A program made the position numbers and the translations under genes. Of a stretch of 64,000 bases of DNA, positions 39,501 to 51,100 are shown one piece after another (positions within the stretch are counted from its first letter, which is position 1; each line of letters opens with the position of its first letter). Origin of the DNA: Porites lobata (lineage: Eukaryota; Cnidaria; Anthozoa; Scleractinia; Poritidae); NCBI GenBank assembly GCA_942486035.1, contig CALNXK010000560.1:37501-101500 (forward strand). The letters are read 5' to 3'. Under the pieces are notes generated by a model. It did no database searches. It was given only the letters and a program-made list of their open reading frames with translations, and was not told where the DNA came from.

Positions 39501-42500
39501 ACACAACCTCCTTCCCAGGGTCCTCTCCTTCTCTCCGGAATGAGAGAGAGACACTTCGGAGGAAGAGTAAAATAGAACCCTGGAAACTAGGTTGTAGCAG
39601 ACTAAGGCGAATCGCAAACTTAACTGAAATCAAGGACACAAATAACTCTTCGCGAAAAAGGAAGGTTGCTAAAATTTCCCTACGTTCATGAGCTCAATAC
39701 CAGTGACTGCATGTTCGAGAAGATAGCGAAAAGAAAAGTGTGTTTTTTTTTTCTTTTTCGGTTGGAAGAAGTCTCATTCCATTGTGTTGAGCATTCTAAT
39801 GAAATTGAATTAAAAAGACAACAAATGAGAAGAAAAAAACAAAACAAAACAAAACAAAAAACATAAATTTCAACTAATGAAGAGCCTAAGTTGAGGATGA
39901 GTCCCAGAAAACTGTAATAATTATTGCTTTAGACAAAGGCAAAACGCAGCTATAAACTTTTTGACACATTTAAAGGTCTAAGTAATCTATTACCAGTGTC
40001 GTGATTGTTTATCTCCTTTACTTTTTAAACTTTCTTTATATCTCCTCTTTTAAAGAATTTACGTGCCAAAAACTCTCCTTAAATGAGGTACAAATTTTGC
40101 CCGACAATTGTGTTTTATACAATCAAAGATACCACTCAATTTGCTCATTTTCCTGCGCTACTGGAAAACAAATTAGTGGTCCTTCATCTGTTCGGTGCGG
40201 AATAAGAGGATACTGGAGCGAGGAAGTGAACGAAGTCAGTTGTAATGGTTCGTATAACTCTAATTTTTGTTTTTTTGCTTCTTGTTACCCTTGTTTTTCT
40301 CTTGATGTTCCAAGCAGCGTTAAAAAATAATGGTAAGGATGTTGTAAAAGAATTAAAGCTTGAAGTCACTGGTTAAGTCACGTCCACCATGTTGGTATGC
40401 CAAATTGCGTGGACGCTGGCCACGTGGGTGAAAACCCTCTATACCAAAACATTGCGAGCAGTGAAAACGTCGCCTCAATGATTTTTTTTGTGAGCCCCAG
40501 TTCAAATGTCGAACTTTTTATTATCGAACCTAATCCTTCAATTAAGTACAAGAAAAAGATTGACGTTTGAATCAATTAAGTCTGACATATCCAATTTGGG
40601 TCGACCGATGCGCACGTGGGAATTTCGACTTAGGAGCGATGTCGACTGATTTTTCATGTGCCGAACCTAATGCAAAAATTACTCTACTTATATTTATTTT
40701 CACTGGTAAACGTTGTAGACTATGTACTTGTTGAAAATGAATTAAGCCCGACCAATTAAGTTTGACCAGAAACTCATAAGGGGTTGAAACGTGTAACTCT
40801 CATATGTTTGCTTTGTCCGATGCTCATGATTATTCATTTTCGAAAGTACCATATTTGGAACGATGAGAAGAGATAACTGACCAATCAAACTTCGTAAACA
40901 ACGTGACGTAATTTTACTTCACGTTTCCGCGCCCGCTTAAAAAAAGGCCGACTAACGGGGCAAAAACTCCCGAAGGCCGAGAAAGCTTTCAAAGGTTGAA
41001 GCCAGGAATCTTACCGACATACTTACGCACGATATTATTGCCTTACCACCCGGGCCAAACGTAACATTGTGAAACCCATTGACGTCCTCGTAACTTCTTG
41101 AAGTTGTCACTTCATAAAACGGTGACTCGTTGACCCTCTGCACAGTAAACTAAAAACTGCAAATAGGCTTTTAAAATTCTTATATTACTAGTCTAGAATA
41201 AACAGCAAAAAATATTTTCGAATAAAATTCATTAGCTGCGTATCAGTGTCCAAAACCTGAACCTCACATCTGCGCAAAAAGTGATGCGTGTAATGAGTGT
41301 GAGAAGCATTTAAGCTTAAATTCAGCTTGGATGTTGCAGTCACGATCATGTTTGGAGCTAATTTTATGAATAAACAAAGTCAACATAATAGACATAGAAG
41401 CCATTTCTTGAAAATTTTTATTCAAAATCCAAAAGGTTAATCCTTTAAAGCAATTCGGAAAACACTATCTGGATCGTGGATCCGCTCACGCAATTGAAAT
41501 CAGCTGAGCCCATGGCAAAATTCAACACAAAATCCATCTCAAATTGGGGCACATTTTGTAATTTTTCTTTAGCGCCGAAGAGAAAAATTTATAAAACGTC
41601 TATGAAACATTTAAAAATACATAAATTCCCTTTCAAAAACGTAATTGTCTTGTCCATAAAGTGCAAAATGTACCTGAAAATTCAGTAAAAACTTCGCTGC
41701 CTTGGTTGCATTTAACAGACCATGCGTGAAGAAAACAGGGTTGAATTCCTCGAAAGACGATTTCTCAGGGGCACCCAACGACCGTTTTCTGGGAAATGAT
41801 CTGAAATGGCTCGTTATGCATCCTGGAGTGCTTTAAAAGCAATATAAATGAATAATTCGCATCGCTAAAAAAATTTTATCTGTTCGGTCGTCCTAGGAGT
41901 GGTTTGAACCTCTCGAATTTTTTAGGGCTGTTTTTCGCCCTTCCCGAAAAGAACAGCCTACAGTGAAAGCCTTCCGAAAACGTAAGATTACCTGACGAGC
42001 TTTTCCCTTAGCCGAAATTTTTAGCGGTCCTTTCAAATTTTTTCCGAAAACTTTATCTCTTGGGAAATGTTTTCGAATTTTCTAGGGCGACGTAGAATGT
42101 ATAGAAAATTCTAGGTGTAATAATAAGAATAATTATAATTAAAAAATAAGAAGAACAAAAATAAGAACAAAAGAAAAGGCATTTCAGTGATTTTAAAGCC
42201 AGTTTCAAACGTCTTGTACCTTGTCGAACTCAATTCGCACGGCACTTACTGAAAAATCTGAAATACGGCATGGCACTGACTGATTACAACGCACATTGAA
42301 CGCAGTCAGCTAAGGCAGTTGGCAGAGTTGGGATGGGTGCTATGGTAATAGGAGAGGACAGCTGATGGGGCGAATCTGAAGAATAGGCCGAATAGGTCCA
42401 GTAGGCAGAACGCAAAATGGGATAGTAAAGATCAGAAGATTACGCGTTTTATAACAGTTCTTTAAACAGTTTAAACAAGGTTAAAAATAAGCGACGGGCA

Positions 42501-45132
42501 TCACACGACTCCTGCACTAAATCGTATTGGAAGTAGTATGACCTTCAAAGCTTCGCTCTAACTAGTAGGTCTTAAGAGATTTCCCTTGCGATAAAATATG
42601 AAGGGAGGCTCCTTAAAGATTTCTTTTAGTCGTTGCTGGTTTTGTATAAGGTGCCACTTCCCCATAAGTATTTTCTTCAGGCTAGGTAAAGCCGGGTGGT
42701 ATTGTGCAACAAAAGGTAGAAGTTTTTTGCGTGCGGATTTGTTTCTCTGTTGTAGGGCTGTTTTCCTGTCGGCAAATTTTACCTCAGAGAGGTACTTTCT
42801 TAAAATAGCTGCAGGGTAGCCTCTTTCTAACAGGCGGTTGTGAAAATTTCTGATATTCCTCTCAAATGTGATTTGCGAGGAATTAGTCCTTAGAAGCCTG
42901 AGCGCTTCCCCTTTGATGAAGCCTTTTCTCACGCCTGGTGGGTGACACAAGTAGAAGTTCGTGTACTGGAATGTTTCTGTTGGTTTGAAATGTGTTTGCA
43001 CGTCTAGGATTGCTTCCTTGTCGAATCTTACTCCTTTGTACACTTTTGTGTCCAAGAACGTGATCTCTGTTTCTGACATCTCAGCCGTGAATTTTATCGT
43101 AGAGTGAAAGTTATTCGCCTTTTCACAAAATTCTCTATTTTATCTAGACTTGTGTTTCATAGCGAAAACACATCGTCAATATACCCTTTCCAAAAAAGCG
43201 GTTTGATGCAACTCTGACTCAATATTTGTCTTTCTATTCTGGCCATGAAGATGTTTGCAAAAGCAACGGCCATCTTTATTCCCATGGCTGTTCCATGGGT
43301 TTGTAGGTAGTTGCTACCTCAGAATTGGAACGAGTTTTCTGTTAATATATGGTAGAGCATTTCTCTAAGGTACTTGGTAGGTATAGGGGCTTTGTCTCCG
43401 TAAAAATCTTCGTATGCGTGACATACGGTGGTTACGCCCTCTTCTTGTGGTATGTTGGTGTAGAGACTAGTAACGTCCATAGACACTAGGACCGTATTCT
43501 TAGGAAATTTTGTACTCTCAATAAAATTCAGGAAGTCTGTAGTATCTTTTAGATACGAGTCTCGTTTCTGTGCTATTGGCTGAATGAGTCGATCTACAAA
43601 TGCAGATATTCTCTCCGTGGGGCCATCGCACCCTGATATTATAGTTCTACAGACAGGCGTCGGTTTGTGAATCTTTGTAAGTGTGTAGAAAATAGGGATA
43701 CTCGGAGGATTAGGCGTTAGGGATAGCCATTTGGCTGTCATATCGTCAATGTGGCCTTCCTACAGCAGCGACTTAATTAGCTGCGCAACTTTTCTGGTTG
43801 TGGTTTCAACCATAGGTTGAGTGAGGGGCTGATAATCGTTCTTCTCATTCAGCAAAGCTAAACCCTCGTTTATCTTACTTTCTTTGCTCATCATGACGGA
43901 TGTTGTTCCCTTGTCTGCCTTTTTGAGTATAATGGTTTTGTCACGCGGCTAGCAGGAATCTAGAGATTACTACAAAATCCGAAATTCTTAGGTGAACACA
44001 CCACACAAATCCCGAAACTCTGAGCCCAGCAAACAGTCACCACGAAACATTTTCGAAATTTTTAGCTGTTCTTGGGCTCTCGAAAATTTTAGCCATTCTA
44101 GAGGGCTCCGAACAGATATTTTCCAGAAAACGGTCGTTGGGTGCCCCTGATTTCTTGATGAAAAGCTTTCCTTCCTCCACAAAAAGAAAGCTGAGCATTC
44201 TTTTGAACTTTCTCTTTCCATTTTTTTGTCTTTTACCGGTGTATTTTTAACCTTGAAATGAAGAACTCTTGTCTTAAAACATCTGCATGGTGATCGCGCG
44301 GCAGCCATTTTGTTGATGAATGGAAACCCGTCACTAAGGTTTCCAAATATGGTAAAAGTGAATATTCAAGAGCATTGAACGCGAGTTACACGTTTCAACC
44401 CTTTATGAGTTTCTGGTTTGACGTAGGAAACAACCATCGGACTTTTATCAATTGGGTCGACCCAAATTGCTATTAAGTTCGGTACATGAAAAGTTCGACG
44501 TTTGAACTCAGTGGGTCTTAGTCCCCTTCTTTCCCATTCGCCCTTAGTGAATTATCGTTTAAAGATTTTAAGGTGTTTCGATACAGTTTTCGCAGACCAT
44601 ACCGATTATTTTCGATCGCCTTGAATGAAGTTTCGCAAAATGCAATTTCTAGTAAATTTGAAATCGATTAAGGGACCGGTCATAAAGTACAGGTGAGGGT
44701 GGGCTATGAAAAATTGGGGGTGGGTCACTATTTTTTAACACGTTAGAAAGGGTGGGTCAGGAAAAATAATGCACTGCATTAGGGGTGGGTCATGTTAAAT
44801 TATTCACATATCACTACAAACGTTAGTAAAATCTTTTTTAACAATAAATCTAATTTTCCACATTAATCCAACTTTATATGACAACAGGAATTCACAGATT
44901 AAACATTTTGTTTCTATTTATGTACAGTCTTTAAATCTGAAGAGTAGTCACGCGGGAAACTTGTTATGGTATAAAATCCAGAACAAAGCTTTACTGTGTG
45001 TTCATAAACCTAATTTATGTTAACATCTTTTTTGATATCTTCTTCTAATCATCTTTAGTCATCTTTACCATTACCATCACCCTCAGAAGCATTACCATCC
45101 TCCTCCTCCTCGTCCTCCTCCTCCTTCTCGTT

Positions 45133-45163
<31 letters not shown>

Positions 45164-48100
45164 CTATCATCTAGCACTCAATACAACTGGTGACACGTTT
45201 GCTCTGATTGTTTCAATAGCATCTACTGTAAATTTACCTTTACTTATTAATAGTTTTAACCACCTACCATCTCTCTTTGTTAAGTTGTTAAGGCCTATCA
45301 CACTACAATGATCGGAGGTTATAACTTCACCATAAGATGATGAGTGACTGATTGCGGAGAACACTCTCTCACAATTTTTCTCTGCTCTTTCACGGCGTCG
45401 CTTCCTAGCTTTTGCTTTATTTTCTTTCAGTCTTCTCTTTTTCGAGACGAATGTTTCTTTTGCAAAAGGATACATTCTCTTGTGTTTTTCTTTTTGGGCC
45501 TCTGCCCTCATCAAAGTCTGGTCAATGTTACTTTGCAATTCTGCAATCATTCCCAAGCATTTTTCATTGAAGCGTTGCCCACACTCTTGCCCACTGATGA
45601 TTTTCCCAGAATTTTTAGTGAACCGCTAGGCATTCTCTTTCTGGATACTACTCTTCAGCTTCTCAGATTTCTCTTTCAAATCCTGAAGTTTTTTAATGTT
45701 ATGATTAATTGCTTGGCGGTCAGTAGGCTTTAAGGGTTCCTCTTCTGAATCGCCTTCTGGGATTGCTGCTTGCAATGACATAGATGACAGCTGGCAGTGA
45801 AGGTCATACTAATGTACCTATCCACATCAGCGTTACTGGTTTTGGTTGGGGGGTGAGTCACTAATTTTTCCTGTGCCACTCTAGGGGTGGGCCGCCCCAA
45901 TTTTGTCAAATAACTCGGGGGTGGGCCACTGAAAACCAGTGCTAAAAAAAAAAAAAAAAATCATTGCCCCCCCCGGTCCCTAAATCCGAATTTCGGGCGA
46001 TCTAGAACTTCTACTGAAAGTCTAACACCAGGAACTTAAAGTGTGGTATTTGGCAAATAACTTCCGTGAGAAGTAAAAAATTCTGTATGTTTTAAATTCA
46101 AATAAAACGTAAATATACTTCAAACCTTATATTTTCAATAGCCGTGATAAATTGTTTAATGAAAAAGTTCTAAATAACTCAGTTATCTTAACAATGTCAG
46201 AAGGTTGCTTAATATCATATTTCGATGCATGGAAATTTTGGTTTATTTCCTTTCTTGCGCTCCTGAAAACTATCCTGTTTTCTCACCACCTGTCTAAGTG
46301 CAACTTTATTCTAAATTTTGACTTTCAGCGCTTTTCTGTATATCTCTAAAACGGCTCGAAAGAATTCTTTTCACACCTTAACTCATAATCTTCATGATGT
46401 ATATAATAATGTCTGAAACTTTCGTTAAGATTGATTCACTGCAACACCTTAAAATTTCAAGACGAATCTCCCCTACGAACCGACCAAATTCGTAAGCTAG
46501 ATTCGTAAGCTAGATTCGTCTTGAAATTTTTAAGGGTGTTGCAGTCAATTAATCTCGATGAAAGTTTCACATATTAATGTATACATCATGGTGATTGTGT
46601 GATGAGGTCTAAACAGAATTTTGTCGAGCCGTTTTAGAGATATACAGAAAAGCGCTAAAAGTCAAAATTTAGAATTAAGTTGCTCTTAGACAGGTGGTGA
46701 CAAAACAGGTTAGTTTTCAGAAGCGCAAGAAAGGAAGTAAACCAAAATTGCTATGCATCGAAATATGATATTAAGCAACCTTCTGACGCTACTTCAGATT
46801 AATTTGAGAATTTTTTAGTTCTCGCTGAGGTTATTTGCTAAACACTGCACTTTTACCCTCGGATGTACGAGGGGGAGGTGAAGGGGGGTTTTTTCCTACA
46901 GGATAAAACATCAGCACCTGACGTTTTCATTACCTGTTCGTTCATCCCTCGCGCACATTTTGAGACAAGTTCAGTAATGATCAGTTGCTATGATTACGAG
47001 ATATGACGTCATAAGTAGCAGGTGGTCATGCAATTTTTGTGTGAAAATACATGTTTTTTCAACTTCTTTCAACAACAAAAGTAAATCTTGTGACTAAAAT
47101 CATGCAAATTACTTATGTGTTATTTTTCATGTAAAGCTAAAAAAATTACCGTTTCTCGCGGTTTTAGCCTGATTTCTTATTCTTGGTAAAATCCAAGATG
47201 GCAGCCAAGATGGTGACCATTGTTGGTGACGTAACAGGCCTCCAGTAGCGCCATCACCCATAAAATATACCTTATCATGTTAAGAAGATCAAAAGCTTTC
47301 CACTAAAGGTAAAATCGTTTCCAAATACTACAACATGTCAAAAACGCCGGGGAGGGGTTCCATCCACCACCTCCCACCACCTTGTACCACGGTGGGGGTA
47401 TGGTATGGTATGGTAACTTTATTTATACACAGTATTTCCTTCAGGTACATTTACATTCAAGTATAGAAAAACTAACTACCTAACTAATCTAGAATCTAAG
47501 ATAAAAACTAAAATAATAAAGATGAGAAGAAAACACCTGCTTTTCAAGGAGGCCGTGTGTAAAAACAGCATATCGCTAATTAAATTATTTGTATTTGGTA
47601 TGTGTTTGCGTGTACGTCCGAGGGTTAATTTTTTGGTGTCGGCTTTTCAGTAGCAGGTCTAGATCGCGCGAAATTCAGATTTCATCGATTTTAAAGTTTT
47701 TTGTTTATTGTTGTCACAGTGATATCGATTTTACTAAAAACTGCATTTTGACAAACTTCAATTCATAGTCAAATGACTGGCAAAAGTTTGGTGGCGTTCG
47801 GACAAGGATATAATTACTTTTAGAGCGATTGAAAAACTTCGGTATGGTCTCGGAGAAACTGTATCGAAACACCTCAATGTAGTGTTTCATAACTCTTAAA
47901 AAGAGCAAGGCAGCTTTTTATGCAATTTTCATTGAGAGAGACACTGGATTTTTGCAAGTAGCACTCAATCTTTGTGGCATTGCCTTTTAATTTTTTTTGT
48001 TATTTAGAATGTCAAGAGGCTCTCGGTATGGAGAAAGGAGCGATCTCTGACGGGCAGATTAGTGCTTCGTCACAGCTCAATGCCAACCATGAGGCCAGCC

Positions 48101-51100
48101 AGGGTAGACTGAACTTGAAAGGATCTTGGTCAGCTTACGCTAATGACGCAAAGCAATGGCTACAGATTGATCTAGGTAGCAATCGTCTCACTGTCACACG
48201 GGTGGCAACTCAAGGAAGTAATTTCCAGAGCCAGTGGGTAATAAATTACACGCTGAAATACAGCGACGACGGTCTTAATTTCCAGTTGTACAAACAACAA
48301 GGACAAAGTGAACACAAGGTTAGACACCTCTGCAGACTTTTACATTGTGGGGAGTTTGTTACTTTTTTAAAGATGTGATTCTTGCTTGTCAAAAACAGTA
48401 GATACAGCAAATAGTTGACCGAGGAAGCAAAATAAAGTTCAGTAATCTGTTTCACTGCATGTAACCCTCAAACCCAAAAATTAATTATCAAAGTAATGAT
48501 CTTGTACGTTTTGAGATCTTGTGCATCCTTTACCCCTTCGTTAGTGAACTGTACTTTTTTTTCTTCGTCATTTCGTTCACCATACTTAATTCCTCATTAA
48601 ACTCCCTCTAAGCAGTCAGTCGGGGTGAGTGAGGCTAATAAAAGTTTCCAGCACCAAGCAAACAAGAAGGGGGTTCATTTGGGGTCGAGGATAATTTGTG
48701 GTCCGTTTTAGCCATCCTTTCCCTTTTGGGGTGTTGTGGTCGGGGCTCATTTGCTGTACTATACAGTTCCCCTGTTCCTCAAAATAATTTTGAAATTCAC
48801 TGTTTTCTAAAAGTATAAATTTTAATTCACTTGTTCTCCAAAATCCAATGCTGTTAGCGTTTCGAAGTTTCAAACACATAGAGTTGTAATGGGGGCCTAA
48901 CCTATTGCAGAACCTGAAAAGGCATCAGGGTAACGCGTAAAGAAAAATGGTCGGTAGTTCTTTGGAAGGAAAAAAACGGCTTCAGGCCCCAGTCAACTCA
49001 CAACCAAGTCACAACCGACTGCAATAGACCAGAGAAGCAGCAAAATTGTCAAACAAAAGAAGTCTGACAGTACAATGCAAAAGTTTATTTGAAAATGATA
49101 TTATTTTAAACTAGAAAATCAATGTCCCCCTGTTACTGGAAAGACTCAGCCGTTAACCTGTTCTCTAGAGGTCATTTCAGGATACTTCTTGTTTCGCCCT
49201 AAAAGTAAATGGACAAGCTCCCTTTTGGTCGCCAAAACCCCCGCTCAAATTTCATATTCATAGTGTATGTTTTAAAATCCCTTGTAAAAAAGTACGATAA
49301 TCGAGTTAAAAACCCCTCCATACTATCACAACATCAATAATATTCACCAGAAAACATTAAATTTTCTCCAAATGATTCCACTTCTCAACCAAAGACAATC
49401 ATATTTGCATGACTACATGCTACTATGAACAGCTTTCATTCGAATCAGAGGTTACGTCTAGGAGTGCAGGGACCAGGGTGTTCTGCAATTCAGTACGTGG
49501 TGAAACAAAATGTCATCCTTTCGATTTTGAATAGCTGGCAAATGGCGCAAAAACCGCGACGAATTGTCCATCTAAGTACTGTTTTTTATTTTCTTTTTTT
49601 GACCTGCTTCAGGTGTTTGTTGGCAACACAGACGAGAATACTATCGTTTATAACGAACTCAATGGGTCGATTGTAGCACGCTACACACGTTTTCAACCAA
49701 CAGCTTGGCATAACCAAATATCAATGAGGGTGGAACTATATGGCTGTAAAGGTACTTTTCATTGGTAACGTCCCTCTTTTGTGGAATTAGGAAAAAATAC
49801 AAACAAATCCTTGTTTAATTTATCACTTTTGGTGGCCTTTACTACTGTATTGCCAAATAAATATTAACCGTCATGGCTTTTCTTGACCGCTGAAGAAACC
49901 TATTCAATTTCCTATATTGAATTAGGTTTCTCCTAAGTCAAGAAACCTTTAATTCTGATACTTTGACTTCGGCGTAACTTCATAGAATGCCCAAGATAGA
50001 AAAGAAGGAATTCATGACTCACGTTGTTCCTATGCATTGTGGAGACCCTTCGGGAAAACAACAAACAATAACAAACAAACAAAAATAAAATTCTGACGAA
50101 CTAAGAGATATTTCATCTCAACGCTTTGTTATTGAGCGTATATGTTGTGGTTCAATTTTTTCCTTGGTTTAAATTTCATTTTCCTTTGTTTTAAACTCGT
50201 TATGATACATTACCATACCCCAAAACAAACGAAAATAAAATTTAAACCATGGATAACATTGAACAACAAAATATACATGCCTTTTTCTGTCGCAGTTAAA
50301 GAGTCCTAGGTCTACTTTAAATGCTTATGATTCTAAAGATTATAAAGTGCCGCGGAAGATCGAAGTATAATGAAATCGAGAGTAGCTTATTGGAGGTTTG
50401 TTTGATATCGCCATCTTTACTAATGGAACGAACCGAACTTGTTCGTTTTGTTAGGAAACCCCGTATACGGCCGCTGGTTTCTAGATGGCAGTGATCCAGA
50501 TGTGGGGTAAGTTGGGTTATATATGTCTTGTTTGTTCAAGGTTTGGTGCGGGGAGGGGGCGGACATGTGGCGTTTTATGCCCTACCCCTATTTTCTTATT
50601 TCGCTTCCCCTCTTAACTTTCTCTAACTCTTAAATATATTTTCTGATTTACCATTCTCTCTTGAGAATGGTTTCAGTATCGCCTCAAACTTATGCATTTG
50701 CCTTTCCGACTGCTGCAGATGGCATCACACTGTTAACTGGTTAAATTTTTGTCTTATAACGTAGGATTCGAGAGTAAAATAGTGGCTTGCATGTTCCAGT
50801 GACAGGTAATTCTTTTATTCACAGCTAGATTCCATTCATTGGTTTTTGTGATCTTACAGGTATTTTGGTACTGTTAACCATACTAAAGGCTGGTGTCCTG
50901 GAAGCAAAGCAGCGACTTTCAGTCAGAATAGTTCGTATGCTACTGTGCCCAACATTAACATAACAACCTGTGACTTTACAATTGCTTTTTGGGTAAAGTA
51001 TATTGGTGTTGACGGGCCTATACTGGCACTTTGGTCAAAGGGTGGAAAACTATTTTACGTGACGGTCAAGAATTCCCGACTCATTTTATCGATACACAAC

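Larger units (their letters stand above)
40488..44525. mobile_element. Large foldback composite in intron 10
   Basis: Left arm about 40488-40865 and right arm about 44330-44525 are inverted copies: CCAGAAACTCATAAGGGGTT / AACCCTTTATGAGTTTCTGG, and CATGTGCCGAACCTAAT / GTTCGGTACATG. Between them lies the CAGGGGCACC-family copy 3 with its Penelope-like fragment. Confidence 0.65.
44672..45980. mobile_element. GGGACCGG element with TAA duplication and K/R-rich frame
   Basis: Ends GGGACCGGTCATAAAGTA and CCCCCGGTCCC, TAA on each side (44669-44671, 45981-45983), and many GGGGTGGGTCA / TGGGCC phrases near both ends. Inside: a TCC/ATC microsatellite (45088-45172) and a minus-strand frame at 45556-45167. 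Confidence 0.75.
44571..47874. mobile_element. Foldback element AGGTGTTTCGATAC...GTATCGAAACACCT
   Basis: Outer ends are inverted (CGATACAGTTTTCGCAGACC / GTCTCGGAGAAACTGTATCG). Inner arms 46165-46478 and 46505-46800 are inverted with a 26-bp centre; the arms are interrupted by 44672-45980 on the left and 46853-47627 on the right, which fits later insertions. Confidence 0.72.
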
